Shown: positions 8,689-18,378, counted from the stretch's first letter. The stretch: 64,000 bases of DNA from Thermoplasma volcanium GSS1 (GCF_000011185.1 NC_002689.2:1520805-1584804), one strand, 5' to 3'. Notes: a model not told the origin generated them from the sequence alone. Translations and numbers: made by a program.

Positions 8689-9338
8689 ACAACATCGATA
8701 CCGTAGTTTATCTTATATCAAGCCTGATTGCGATTTCGGCGTTTTATATTCAGGGCCAAGAATTTATAGCTTCCATGATCAGAGGGCAGTCTGTACAGTC
8801 TGTTCTCATAGCTGTTGTTGCATTCATAATAGGGTGGCAGGAAAGGTCCTATGATTTTTTTATCCTTGGGATACTCATCATAATATTAAGGGCATTTCTT
8901 GTCAATTATTTCCTTCAAAAGAGGATCCCAAAACAAAAAGTTTACCTGTATGAGAGAAAGGTAAGCCTTTCTTATTTGTTTTTACTTGACCTAATATTTA
9001 TCGTAATATCAGTGTTCATAATCTACTCTATAGCATTTTCTGGAATTGTATTGCATTCTTTTTTGGGAAATGGCGGGAACTCCTCAGTCCTCGTTTTTCC
9101 TCTTACACTTTTCTTCCAAGGACTCTTTCTCATAGCTTCCCGACGGACGACCTTCACCCACGTAATAGGCTATGTCGAAGAGGAAAATTCCCTTGTTTTA
9201 TTCGCGATGTTCCTTCTCCCTATACCCATAATAATTGAGGCAAGCGTGTTTCTTGACGTGCTTGCGCTTGTCGTGATATCCTCAATAGTTGTCCTTGAGA
9301 AATTTACACACGAACCCATGGAGGAGTTGATTGGATGA
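8685..9338 (+). CDS. HyfE/NuoK-like membrane subunit
   Basis: 217 aa with about six hydrophobic segments, the length and placement of HyfE in hydrogenase-4-type clusters. It starts with GTG overlapping the stop of the preceding gene (GTGA) and ends overlapping the next ATG (ATGA). Charged residues inside membrane segments (for example the Glu near QGQEFIASMIRG and the Arg pair near SRRTTF) fit a part of the ion-translocating arm. Assignment rests mainly on position and topology, since this subunit is poorly conserved. Confidence 0.7.
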   Translation: MNNIDTVVYLISSLIAISAFYIQGQEFIASMIRGQSVQSVLIAVVAFIIGWQERSYDFFILGILIIILRAFLVNYFLQKRIPKQKVYLYERKVSLSYLFLLDLIFIVISVFIIYSIAFSGIVLHSFLGNGGNSSVLVFPLTLFFQGLFLIASRRTTFTHVIGYVEEENSLVLFAMFLLPIPIIIEASVFLDVLALVVISSIVVLEKFTHEPMEELIG

Positions 9339-10678
9339 TTCCAGGAGAAATTCTTGCAGTACTGGTCGTTGTCATACCTGGCGTTGTTAACATTACGTAC
9401 CGATTGGGCATTAAGAAGGCTACGATAGTTGGAGCATCTGCGGATCTCGTAGTAGCTGGCTTAATGTATTTCCTTCGCCCGCAAACTGGGTTTTTCTACA
9501 TCCAGGATTCGACTATGCTCTTCATAATAATGGTGTTGTCAGTGTATCTTTTATCAGCCATATATTCGACAAGATACCTAAAAGGCATAGAAGTTATGGG
9601 AATTAGGGAGCCAACTTACTACCTTCTCTTAAATTTGTTCACTGCTTCAATGCTTTTTTCACTAGAGGTAAACAACTACGGGCTAATGTGGGTAGGAATT
9701 GAGGCTACAACCATATCATCAGCTCTCCTTCTTATCACTGAAAAGTCAGAAACGTCGCTTGAGGCAACGTGGAGATATATTATAATAGTTTCAGCAGGGG
9801 TAACATTCGCCTTTATATCCATAATACTAATATATTACACGCTCGGCACACTCTCAGTTTCAACTGCTATAGGATCTCATGTGCATTCTAGGATAATGGT
9901 GCTTGCCGTATCTCTGGCGCTAATAGGCTTCGGCACAAAGGTAGGTGTATTCCCTGTGCATACATGGCTTCCAGACGCCCACAGCGAAGCACCATCTCCC
10001 GTCAGCGCTATGTTTTCAGGAGTACTTCTTCCCACAGCACTCTATGTCCTTTACAGGGTTTATGAGATAGAGCCTGTTAGGGGGCTTTACGTATGGTTTG
10101 CCGTAGTTTCGATAGTTGCAGCATCCATATTCATGGGATATCAGGCCAGATATAAGAGAATGTTCGCTTATTCGACCATGGAGAATATGAATCTTGCACT
10201 TCTGGGAATTGCAGTTGGTGGTTCGCTCGGCTTTACTGGAGCGCTTCTACTTCTGCTTTCGCATAGTTTCGGAAAGGCTGGCGCTTTCTACTCTTCAGGG
10301 AATATACTCAGGTTTACTGGAAAGAAAGAAATTGCTGAGATAAACGGCATGCATACGTCCATGCCATACACATCCACCTCACTACTGATGTCGTCTCTTG
10401 CAGTTACAGGAGCACCACCCTTTGGAACATTCTTTGGTGAATTTTTGATCCTCTCAGGCGTACTTTCACTACACATGTACGTCCAGTTCATAATAGTAAT
10501 AGTATTCCTTGCTGCGGCATTCATATCAATGAATTATAATGTGACCGGAATGATATTCAATGGAAATTGTCCCAATATCGAGAAAGATCGATTGATGCCT
10601 GCTCTCTCTATATTTTCTTCAGTGATCCCCCTTTTTATTGGAATTTTCTTTCTGGTGGTTTATAATGAAATATTATAG
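9335..10678 (+). CDS. HyfF/NuoN-like antiporter-type subunit
   Basis: 447 aa, about 13-14 transmembrane segments, member of the Mrp antiporter/NuoL-M-N family. Seen: VGIEATTISSALL with the membrane Glu, GTKVGVFPVHTWLPDAHSEAPSPVSAMFSG (the signature with Lys, His and Asp), YSTMENMNLALLGIA (ENMG-like loop) and SHSFGKAGAFY with the central Lys. It translocates protons or sodium in the membrane arm. Its end overlaps the real start of the large subunit gene. Confidence 0.9.
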   Translation: MIPGEILAVLVVVIPGVVNITYRLGIKKATIVGASADLVVAGLMYFLRPQTGFFYIQDSTMLFIIMVLSVYLLSAIYSTRYLKGIEVMGIREPTYYLLLNLFTASMLFSLEVNNYGLMWVGIEATTISSALLLITEKSETSLEATWRYIIIVSAGVTFAFISIILIYYTLGTLSVSTAIGSHVHSRIMVLAVSLALIGFGTKVGVFPVHTWLPDAHSEAPSPVSAMFSGVLLPTALYVLYRVYEIEPVRGLYVWFAVVSIVAASIFMGYQARYKRMFAYSTMENMNLALLGIAVGGSLGFTGALLLLLSHSFGKAGAFYSSGNILRFTGKKEIAEINGMHTSMPYTSTSLLMSSLAVTGAPPFGTFFGEFLILSGVLSLHMYVQFIIVIVFLAAAFISMNYNVTGMIFNGNCPNIEKDRLMPALSIFSSVIPLFIGIFFLVVYNEIL

Positions 10679-11834
10679 GTTTGGAAAACCTGAAGGCAGA
10701 TTCGTTGGTAATACTGAGAAGTACTCTGTATACGAGCACATTTTATCTGATCAGCGCCGTGAAATTCCCTCTGAATCATACCGCAATTTACCTGGAGAGT
10801 TTACCTTCAATTATGGCCCTGCAACAGGAGGCTTGATTGAATCTGTTGCCTTTGACTTCCACACCCCCGGTGAACTGATCAAGCATGTCGATGTATATCC
10901 ATACATAAAGACAAGGAAGATTAAGGTAAGGGGCCTATCTCCAGAAGATGCCCTACTCCTAGTAGAGAGGATCAATGGATTTCATGCTGCATCCCATGCC
11001 GTAGCATTCGAGATGGCAGTGGAAGACGCATTAAATATCGATGTTCCTGAAGAGGTACAGTATTCAAGGATCATAATGCTTGAACTGGAGAGAATGAGGA
11101 GCAACCTTGAGGTCGTAAAGAGGCTATGCGAACCTGCTGGTTTTGGTGTTCCGCAGAACCAGATCGCATACCTAAGGGAGAATATTGCAAGAATAATAAC
11201 ATCGTTCGCAGGGCACAGGTATTTCTTTTCATCTTCGTACGTGGGCGGATGCCAGTTCAACGGATTGGTCTTAGAAAGTGTGATCGAAGATGTGAAGGAA
11301 GAATTTGAGGGAATTTTTAACGATTTGCTGCAATCCAAAATATTCTTAAATAGGCTTCAGAACAATGGGAAGATTAGCAGCAGCGATATGCTTGGTCCCG
11401 CTGCAAGGGCCGCCGGCATTGAAGTGGACGCTAGGATTGATGAAAAAAGGCTTCCGTATAGTAAACTTGGCTTCAAGCCAATTGTGTTCGATGAGCCAGA
11501 TGCGTTCGGCCGGTTTTATGTGAGAAGCAAGGAGATCCTTTCTTCTGCGGATTTGATCTCTAAAGCGATACGTTTCAGCGGAAACTCTCCGCCAGCAAAA
11601 ATCGAAAAGACTAATGGTGAAGGTGCTGCAAGGGTCGAAAGCCCGCAAGGGGATCTTTTCTATTATGTAAAAATCAACGACGGGAAGATTTCCGACGTCC
11701 AGATATCTTCGCCGTCACTGTTAAACATTGAGGCCTTTAAGAAATCAATGATAGGCAATATATTCACAGATTACCACTTCAACTGGGAGAGTTTTGGCAT
11801 ATGGGTATCTGAGCTCGCGGTGGTGATACAATGA
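10665..11834 (+). CDS. HyfG/NuoD-like large subunit lacking the Ni-Fe cysteine ligands
   Basis: 389 aa from ATG 10665 (GGTGG just upstream; an ATG at 10638 would overlap the previous gene by 41 bases). N-terminal ESYRNLPGEFTFNYGPATGGL and ERINGFHAASHAVAFE (101-116) align with the hydrogenase L1 region E-R-I-C-G-x-C-x-x-S-H, but the two Cys are Asn104 and His107. The C-terminus keeps the PSLLNIEAFKKSMIGNIFTDYHFNWESF block, yet the DPCxxC motif expected nearby is absent. No Ni-Fe site can form, so this is not a hydrogenase. It is closest in idea to the Ehr complexes or complex I. Electron donor and quinone reactivity are unknown. Confidence 0.85.
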   Translation: MKYYRFGKPEGRFVGNTEKYSVYEHILSDQRREIPSESYRNLPGEFTFNYGPATGGLIESVAFDFHTPGELIKHVDVYPYIKTRKIKVRGLSPEDALLLVERINGFHAASHAVAFEMAVEDALNIDVPEEVQYSRIIMLELERMRSNLEVVKRLCEPAGFGVPQNQIAYLRENIARIITSFAGHRYFFSSSYVGGCQFNGLVLESVIEDVKEEFEGIFNDLLQSKIFLNRLQNNGKISSSDMLGPAARAAGIEVDARIDEKRLPYSKLGFKPIVFDEPDAFGRFYVRSKEILSSADLISKAIRFSGNSPPAKIEKTNGEGAARVESPQGDLFYYVKINDGKISDVQISSPSLLNIEAFKKSMIGNIFTDYHFNWESFGIWVSELAVVIQ

Positions 11835-12499
11835 GCAGTATTTGGTTTCTTAATGGGGTGAAAAAAGGAATAAAGACAGAAAGATATCCTTATGCAGAGC
11901 CCGTTTCAGCGCCACAGTGGCCATCACGCCTGTCCGGGCATGATGGGGGCAATTGCCCTGTAGATGCAATAACGCCTGATGGATGGGTTATGGAAAAATG
12001 CATATTCTGCCGGAGATGCCTGCCAGATTATAAGCCGACGGGTGATCAACGCATTTTCACCATCAAGAAGACTGAAGATACGTTCAGGAGATCGTTTCAT
12101 GTCTTCCCCATTGATTCCGGGGCTTGTGGCGCCTGCAACATGGAATTTCTAAGCATATTTTCTCCACAGTACGATGCAAACAGGTTAGGAATATTTATGG
12201 TTAATACACCGCGCTATGCGGACGCTTTAATAGTAATGGGGGTGATGACTCCTGGAATGAAGGAGGCCCTAGACAGAGCCTATGAGGCAATGCCAGAGCC
12301 AAAGCTTGTCATTGCTATGGGAGCATGCGCTGTTACAGGCGGCATTATGGGTGAGAACCCTCTAGACAGAGAAAAGTACAATGTGGAAATTGCGGGATGC
12401 CCGCCTTCGCCGTACACATTGATTGCTGCACTCAACGCTGCGATGAAAGATAAGAGAAAAGCTGATTATTTTGAATCGAAAAGACAAGAGGTGCACTGA
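11831..12499 (+). CDS. HyfI/NuoB-like small subunit fused to a ferredoxin-like N-terminus
   Basis: 222 aa. N-terminal part: C42-P plus C57-x-x-C60-x-x-C63 (CIFCRRC), enough for one [4Fe-4S] cluster as in HyfH/NuoI. C-terminal part: C99, C102 (SGACGAC), C166 (MGAC) and C190 (AGCPPSP), the four ligands of the proximal/N2 cluster. The fusion gives an electron wire inside one polypeptide. ATGA overlap with the large subunit. No NADH-oxidising (NuoEFG) or F420 module is in the operon, so the donor is open; ferredoxin is the likeliest guess. Confidence 0.9.
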   Translation: MSSIWFLNGVKKGIKTERYPYAEPVSAPQWPSRLSGHDGGNCPVDAITPDGWVMEKCIFCRRCLPDYKPTGDQRIFTIKKTEDTFRRSFHVFPIDSGACGACNMEFLSIFSPQYDANRLGIFMVNTPRYADALIVMGVMTPGMKEALDRAYEAMPEPKLVIAMGACAVTGGIMGENPLDREKYNVEIAGCPPSPYTLIAALNAAMKDKRKADYFESKRQEVH

Positions 12500-12501
12500 T
12501 T

Positions 12502-14271
12502 ATGCTTCCTTATATTGGGCCAGTTTTATTCGGCGTCGCATCCCTACTCGGCCTATTCAACAGGAAAATATCCTATCTTATGTTGTCTTTATCATCGGTT
12601 GTATTTGCAGCTACGCAGTTCGCGTATGGCAATTACCTTTCCTATTACTCGGTCATAGCGGCAATTGTATGGGTATTTGCCGGTGTGTATTCGCTATCAT
12701 ACGGCGAAAGGTACGGAAAATGGCTAGCATCACTTATGTCGCTCACAGTGCTTGGAATGTCTATAATATTGGTTGGAGACAACTATCTTGTCCTTATAGC
12801 AGGCTGGGAGATAATGTCTGTGCCCTCTTATGCCATAGTCGCCCTTAACAAATCGCAGAAAAGCCCTGCATTCACTTTTATGACGTTCAGTGAATTCAGC
12901 ACAGTCCTAATAATCGCTGGATCAATATCATCATTTGTTGCCTCAAAAGATAGTTCGTTCAGCTTTATACATCTAACAACGTTCGCTCCGCTTCTTCTAA
13001 TTTCCTTCGGTTCACTCATCAAAATGGGGATGTCGCCCTTCATGATAAGTGAGTGGCTGCCTATAGCCCACGGCAATGCACCAGCAAACGCATCTGCTGT
13101 ATTCAGCGCAACGATGACTCTGATGGGCGTCTTCCTTATAACAAAGATGATATTTTTAACTTCTGATAGCCCTGCACTTCTTTACATAGGAATTCTCTTG
13201 CTGATCATCGGGAGCATATCCATTTTGTTTGCATCTATCTATGCTTATGTATCCGAGAATATGAAGATGCTTGGTGGATTCAGCACTATAGAAAATCAAG
13301 CGGCAATTCTTTCCGCATTCGGGCTTTATCTTGTGACTAGCAATAGCACCCTTCGTGAGTTTGTTCTTGCTACGATAATTATCTTTTCGTTATCTCATGC
13401 CGTTTCTAAGACAGGCCTATTCCTCTCAATCGGCAGCACGAGGGGAGAGTATTTTGGAGAAGCTAGGGCACCTGAAGACAGGTGGATGCGCCTCGGGACA
13501 CTTCTTTCTACGCTGTCTCTATCTGGTTTGTTTCCTGCCATTGGTGGACTGGCAGTGTGGATGCTCCTTGAATCCTTCTTCATGCAGGCTTATTTGGGCG
13601 GATATATTGGAATTCTGGCAATAATAGTAGGATCAATTGTTGCAATCTCGGAAGGCATGGTAACTGGATCTATGATGAAAATACTGTCATTTTCAGCTCT
13701 ATTCAGGGCTAAGAAGGGACATGCCAGCAGGGTGGAAACCGTAACTGTATTCAGTGTTGGATTAACTATACTCATATTCTTTGTTATTTCCATAAAACTT
13801 ATTCCATCGGCTTTTCTTGGAGGCATACCATCCGTTCTTGTATTCAAAGGCTTCACCATAGAATCAAGGTTTAATATAGCGGATTTCGGGCTGGTTTCGC
13901 CGGATTACGTAATAGCACTCATAACAGCATTTTCACTTGCATCATATGCCGTCTTTAGAAAACCAAGAACTCGAACAGCAGAAGTCTGGAACAGTGGCAG
14001 ATCCCTTTCAAGCGAATATACTTCATTTGCCTATGCTAATAACATAAGGCTCATGCTCCGTAGAATCCTCAGAACAAGGATGGGCAATGGCAACCAGCCA
14101 ATATCCATAATAGATGTTTTTTGGTTTGCAATGAACTCTATCGGAAGAGGCTATAGGTGGATGTGCAAGAATGCAACACAGAAATTTATGAACAGTTCAC
14201 TCGCTTGGTACATGATTTACATGATAGTTGCATTTATGGTGGTAATCATAATGGCTGTTGTTATTTATTAA
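12502..14271 (+). CDS. HyfB/NuoL-like antiporter-type subunit
   Basis: 589 aa, many transmembrane segments. Seen: NYLVLIAGWEIMSVPSYAIVAL (membrane Glu), GSLIKMGMSPFMISEWLPIAHGNAPANASAVFSATM (antiporter signature with Lys and His), FSTIENQAAILSAFG and SHAVSKTGLFL. The C-terminal portion (about 500-589) has an amphipathic stretch before a last membrane helix, as in NuoL/HyfB. It is the last gene of the operon (2-base gap after the small subunit). Together with the HyfF-like protein it provides two pumping modules. Confidence 0.88.
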   Translation: MLPYIGPVLFGVASLLGLFNRKISYLMLSLSSVVFAATQFAYGNYLSYYSVIAAIVWVFAGVYSLSYGERYGKWLASLMSLTVLGMSIILVGDNYLVLIAGWEIMSVPSYAIVALNKSQKSPAFTFMTFSEFSTVLIIAGSISSFVASKDSSFSFIHLTTFAPLLLISFGSLIKMGMSPFMISEWLPIAHGNAPANASAVFSATMTLMGVFLITKMIFLTSDSPALLYIGILLLIIGSISILFASIYAYVSENMKMLGGFSTIENQAAILSAFGLYLVTSNSTLREFVLATIIIFSLSHAVSKTGLFLSIGSTRGEYFGEARAPEDRWMRLGTLLSTLSLSGLFPAIGGLAVWMLLESFFMQAYLGGYIGILAIIVGSIVAISEGMVTGSMMKILSFSALFRAKKGHASRVETVTVFSVGLTILIFFVISIKLIPSAFLGGIPSVLVFKGFTIESRFNIADFGLVSPDYVIALITAFSLASYAVFRKPRTRTAEVWNSGRSLSSEYTSFAYANNIRLMLRRILRTRMGNGNQPISIIDVFWFAMNSIGRGYRWMCKNATQKFMNSSLAWYMIYMIVAFMVVIIMAVVIY

Positions 14272-15318
14272 GCAGATATTTTATTCGTCTTATCTTCGCT
14301 ACCTCACAAAATTAGCCAGTGACACTTGACCTTTATCCGTTGTTTAGAAATCCAACGATCTGTTGTGTTAATTTCACATATATCGTATTTGCCTTCGTTA
14401 GAATAAGGTTAAAGAATATAAAATGAGAGGCAACAAAGCTGTCTATCAATTTTCTTCAATAAATAAAGTTCAGTTTATTATAGAATAGATTTTGATGCTA
14501 ACCCATAGTTAGTTTGATTATGCCTTCGCTTTTTATCAACATTTTATTATCATTTGAAACTTTTAGACCAGACTCTGAACAGGCAAATAAATATATGAAG
14601 ATGGGAATTTAGTTTAACTGGATAGGGTATTTTCGAATATACGGCAATTCAGGTATACCATTCATCATTCTTTCTTGACTTTCTTTAGGTGTAATTAAAG
14701 AGCAGCAAATCGCTATTTGAAACAGACAAGAATGTATTTTATATTTTTGTGCTAGCTTTGTGTGATTACACAACATCTTGGCAGGCAAAATCGACTTGAA
14801 TCTTATAACTAGAATCGATTATGGACCGGTCTGGATTTAATTAAAGTTTTAATCGAATACTTCAGGAAAGTTTCTATTTGCCTTGGAACAAACTTTTTCT
14901 AATGTGGGTTTGCAGAGATGGATAAAGAACATAATCTGAAATTATAATAAAACCGTGATGATCTATTAAAGAGGTTCATCTGACTTTCATGTGGATCCTC
15001 ACAGATTGGATAACAAGGAAAGGCAGTTTTCAGGGGGTTTTAGAAGTTACAGGATGTCCTGGGAATATATTTTCAGAGGGATCAATGAGGAATCCTTATA
15101 AATACACATTCTCAGGTATTTATCGCTCTAATTTACCCACACGAAAGTGTGAAGAACCAAATTTCTAAAATATTCCACCACAATACAAAAAGGAAGTGTA
15201 AACGTGTGGAGTTGAATTGGATATTAACACAAGGCTGGCCTGTCATATGTCGCGCGAACCACTCAGTGCACACACTTGACCGGTTAGGATTTGGTTAGGA
15301 TTCAAAGCTGGTACCTTA
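14272..15318. other. Gene-poor AT-rich stretch between the Ehr-like operon and the PiT gene
   Basis: About 1 kb with no frame that reads like a protein on either strand. It holds the degenerate attachment-like copy at 14821-14864 and a short hairpin CACAC-GAAA-GTGTG (about 15140-15153). The mixed texture suggests decayed mobile DNA, but I recognise no transposase here. Confidence 0.4.
14821..14864 (+). repeat. Degenerate attachment-site copy (tRNA-Ala end plus element arm)
   Basis: ATGGACCGGTC-t-GGATTT-a-ATTAAAGTTTTAA..GAATAC matches the copy at 16353 over about 44 bases with only a handful of changes. It covers the last bases of tRNA-Ala(CGC) and continues into the non-tRNA arm, so it is homologous to the whole left end of the element, not just to the tRNA. 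Confidence 0.7.
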
Positions 15319-16254
15319 TCAAATATAAAGATTCAGGATGAAAAGAAAAAATAACCCGAATACAGCAGAAATTAGTGAACTCACAGTCCAGTTAAGCAGT
15401 ATTGAACGGAATATCATGGGAGTCACCACGTGAGATTTCATAGATCGTTTTGCACCATAAATGGACATGATTATTGTCTGGTTAATTGATGCGTTGTATC
15501 CAACAAGATTCCCTGATATTATAACTATAGCCTCAGTAAGTTGAGCAGCTGCTGCAAGAGGGGCATTTGTCTTTACAACCTCGGTTCCAACCCTGCGAAT
15601 CAGCCTCTGGCCCCATGTTATCAGTCCCAGCCCAATGAAGAATCCTCCAAAGACATAGGGCACTATTCCAGTCAGAATTCCAACTTTTACCAGAGGGGAA
15701 ATAGCGCTGCTTACGTCATTTGATCCCAGTGTAAAAGAGCTAAAAACACTGCTGCCTATGATTATGATCTTGAGTTTTCGGCTATCATCAGCTAACTTTG
15801 ATACCAGTTTGGGCGCAAGCAGATAAGACAACAGCATTGCAGCCAGTGGCATTAAAATCCACATAGAGAGGACGATCTCTATTCCGCCATACATCAATTT
15901 GATATTTGAGGCCAATCCAACAAATAAAAGGGAAAAGGTGTATACCTGAATAGTCGAAGCAGGCAGTTTCAGTATTGTCGATATTAGAATAGCGACAGAA
16001 GCTCCTAACAAGGCTGCCGTCAATTGCCTAATCGTTGTAGTCCCAACAAGGGAGAAAGCATATGTATGCACAACGCCCGAGCTTGCAGTTATAGTTCCGA
16101 GAAAGGCAAATGTGGCAGCTATCACGGTTGCCTGCCTTATTGTGAGTGACTTTGAACCATAGGCCATCCCCATTACTGCACCGGAGTAGTGGCTCCCCAT
16201 ATTCCAAGCGAAGAGTGCACTTGCAAAAAGCAGAATGTAAGATAACACCAGCAT
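15319..16254 (-). CDS. PiT-family inorganic phosphate (or sulfate) permease
   Basis: 311 aa with about 9-10 membrane segments. The two inverted PHO4-type repeats are visible: N-terminal FAWNMGSHYSGAVMGMAYGSKSLTIRQA and C-terminal TLGSNDVSSAISPL, the latter the GxNDVxxA signature; the first copy is degenerate (GSHYSG). H+ or Na+ coupled phosphate uptake is the family's usual role; some archaeal members are annotated as sulfate permeases. It sits alone between two attachment-like copies (14821 and 16351), so it may be cargo or a chromosomal gene trapped between integrations. Confidence 0.8.
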   Translation of the reverse strand: MLVLSYILLFASALFAWNMGSHYSGAVMGMAYGSKSLTIRQATVIAATFAFLGTITASSGVVHTYAFSLVGTTTIRQLTAALLGASVAILISTILKLPASTIQVYTFSLLFVGLASNIKLMYGGIEIVLSMWILMPLAAMLLSYLLAPKLVSKLADDSRKLKIIIIGSSVFSSFTLGSNDVSSAISPLVKVGILTGIVPYVFGGFFIGLGLITWGQRLIRRVGTEVVKTNAPLAAAAQLTEAIVIISGNLVGYNASINQTIIMSIYGAKRSMKSHVVTPMIFRSILLNWTVSSLISAVFGLFFLFILNLYI

Positions 16255-16350
16255 TGTACTTAAAGCAATTCAATACTTAAAAACCAATAGGATTAATATG
16301 ATTAGCACCTAGCATCTCTTGAAAAAAAGGGCTAGAATATCCTGCATAAA

Positions 16351-16394
16351 AAATGGACCGGTCGGGATTTGATTAAAGTTTTAAGGGAATACCC
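16351..16394 (+). repeat. attL: 22-bp copy of the tRNA-Ala 3' end
   Basis: Bases 16351-16372 are identical to 48284-48305, the 3' end of the tRNA-Ala(CGC) gene including its T-arm start; identity ends on both sides. The following arm (ATTAAAGTTTTAAGGGAATAC) is repeated at 14841 and, less exactly, at 29315. This is the far boundary expected for an element integrated into the tRNA. Confidence 0.85.
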
Positions 16395-16942
16395 TAGAAT
16401 TCGCGAGAAAACAAGGTATGGGTTCTCTTTAGTATCATTAAAAGAGTAACTATGAAAACAAACAGAAGGTAATAGACAATAAAGCCTAAGAATAAGTCAA
16501 GATAAAGTTCTTTTGGGAGTAGAACATATAGAATAATTGCTATTAATGCGTATATACATAATAGGACAGAAAATTTAACGTTATAGTAAGTTTCTTTGAG
16601 TAACCTAATTCTGACATTGTTCTCGACTGAACGCTCGTTATCATTTTGTGGTGAACCTGCATTGACGCCACTTTGCAGCCTCCTACTAAGTATAGAATAC
16701 ATCAGAAAAAGTAAGTTTAGAAGCAACGAGATGAATATGGAAAGTACGGTAATCAACACAGTAATTATTGAGGGTATCAAGAAATTATGAAAATACAGAA
16801 AAGTTAATGCGAAGACAAATGGGAGAATGAAATTAATAATAACCGATATTATGTCTACGCCTCCGTTATTATAAAGTTTCAAGGTCCTAACATGATCCTT
16901 TACAATCTGAAGATTGGAAAACTTAGTGCTCATTACGTCCAC
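16394..16942 (-). CDS. Four-helix membrane protein, possible effector partner
   Basis: 182 aa. Two hydrophobic pairs (about 33-85 and 122-172) separated by a polar loop (RRLQSGVNAGSPQNDNERSVENNVRIRLLKET). Its start overlaps the end of the upstream interrupted gene by 20 bases, so they form one transcription unit. I do not recognise a family. The pairing of a cytosolic protein with a small membrane protein on an element resembles abortive-infection modules; that is inference only. Confidence 0.65.
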   Translation of the reverse strand: MDVMSTKFSNLQIVKDHVRTLKLYNNGGVDIISVIINFILPFVFALTFLYFHNFLIPSIITVLITVLSIFISLLLNLLFLMYSILSRRLQSGVNAGSPQNDNERSVENNVRIRLLKETYYNVKFSVLLCIYALIAIILYVLLPKELYLDLFLGFIVYYLLFVFIVTLLMILKRTHTLFSREF

Positions 16943-17885
16943 GTAAGTGCGATTTTAAAATCTCCAGATACTTAAGAGCTTCTCGATTAACGCTCTCCTG
17001 CGTTGGGAATCCGTCATTACCATACGATACTTTTTTAGAAATATCTATTCCAGGAGTTATTTCAGATCCTTCTTCCTTGAGTGTGAAAGTTTTTTGCGTA
17101 CCTTTTATTTCAACTTCCGTTTTGATCTCATCAGGAGACATCCATTCAGATTCGATGATTTTACTTATGGGCATTTCATGTTTTACAATTTTTATGAAGT
17201 TGTCAATAAATTTACCATGAAATCTCCCTTTTTCAAACCCTAATATTACCCTACCTCTTTTGTCGTCTTCTGTGGAATAATAGTCGGCGAGATCACTAGT
17301 AAGTGAATGAGATATTAACTGAACGCTTTTGATGACTCCATTCTTGAAGGCATCTAGAACTTCGTCAGGTGTAATGGGAATCATCTCTAGGATGTAATCG
17401 GGAAAACGCTCCTCAAAAAAATTTTGAAAGTGGGATTGAAAAACTCCTTTTAAGCCACTTTTCCTGAACCTTTGGAATATGGCTATGCCCATTTTCTCGA
17501 TCGGGATATCGCCCTTCTTTGGAATATATAACAAAAATCAAAGAGGGACTAATTCTGTATCTTCTATATTTCTGGTATAAGAGAGTTTACGACTTTTGCG
17601 GTTGACTATTGGAGTAATATAGCCATAGTCTCCAATTCTAATTAAACCCTGTATTAGCCTTCCATTGATCTGCACAGGATCGATTGACATCGTCTTATTA
17701 TCTGTTTCAGGGACGTCTTCTACAGGATATATGGCATTTGAACTGCTGTTAGAGTACTTGCTGAAGTATTGACTAAAGACAGAAAATAAATCATTAGTCC
17801 CATCAAACGAATATAAATCTGCATATTCTTTTGATCTTGTTTTCCTTACCCTTATTGAGTAGCCTATTAGAGATACTTTAGCCAT
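16923..17885 (-). pseudogene. Hypothetical gene interrupted by one in-frame TGA
   Basis: Two frames, 17538-17885 (115 aa) and 16923-17534 (203 aa), are in the same reading frame and separated only by TGA-TTT (17535-17540). Read through, they give one protein of about 320 aa with ...TELVPL-stop-FLLYIPKKGDIPIEKMGIAIFQRFRKSGLKGVF..., which looks like a single continuous domain. The N-terminus (MAKVSLIGYSIRVRK) and the middle recall phage-defence proteins of unknown mechanism; I cannot name the family. A nonsense mutation in Trp or Arg is the simplest explanation; a split gene or readthrough would be alternatives. A TTG at 17534 could restart translation. Confidence 0.65.
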
Positions 17886-17991
17886 ACTGCTTACTTCCTT
17901 GCTTATATATTAATGATTGTCTTATAATTTCTTTTATTTTCGCCATTAACTAGTTAAGAAATGCCACTTAACGCTATCTAGTCATGTTATT

Positions 17992-18378
17992 CCGTACTGA
18001 GTGGAGGGGGATTGTGCGGTCAATTATTCCTCTCCCCCTGTTCCCCTCAAATTGCACTCTGCAAGAGAGAATAATGTGTCCGAAGCGAGCCGGAAGTCGT
18101 GCTACGCAAGACCGAGTGGCGTAAGCGTTAGCGGTGGGTGGTATGGAACACCAAGCGAAGCGTAGGTGTGTAGCACCACCCATACACCACGAGCCGCGAG
18201 CACAGGAGACCACCCTGAATGAGCAGGGCGAAGGAGGGGCTAAGGGTGAATCTAGATTGCAGTCGAAGCATGGGGACCTCTGCTCGGCGTGAATGCGAGC
18301 GAAGGGCGCATAGTAATTGGCAGAGGCTCAAAGAGGGGCGGCCGTCAGGTCGGGGTGAATTTGAGCCGAAGACTACCA
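17992..18378 (+). ncRNA. Putative structured RNA, copy 1
   Basis: A GC-rich, protein-free island about 390 nt long in AT-rich DNA, repeated at 31038-31468. Hairpins: CCGT-ACTGA-GTGG (17992-18004), CCTnnGCTCG/CGAGCnnAGG (about 18275-18305), and a closing stem GGCTCAAA (18325-18332) with TTTGAGCC (18360-18367). The last encloses GAGGGG, an inner hairpin CGGCC-GTCA-GGTCG (18339-18352), and GGGGTGA. Several stems differ from copy 2 by paired changes. It ends about 35 bases before the antitoxin ATG and reads in the same direction. The overlapping minus-strand frames give Cys/Arg-rich junk and are not genes. Confidence 0.6.

Noticed and set aside
10638..10664. Upstream ATG for the large subunit gene
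   Set aside because: It would overlap the HyfF-like gene by 41 bases and encode a hydrophobic extension not expected in this subunit; GGTGG precedes the ATG at 10665.
12471..12848. 125-aa plus-strand frame overlapping the start of the HyfB-like gene
   Set aside because: Cys/Arg-rich shadow of 12502-14271; the membrane subunit in the other frame is clear.
16923..17540. Selenocysteine or pyrrolysine at the in-frame TGA
   Set aside because: TGA is not pyrrolysine, no SECIS-like hairpin is evident, and selenocysteine is not known in this order.
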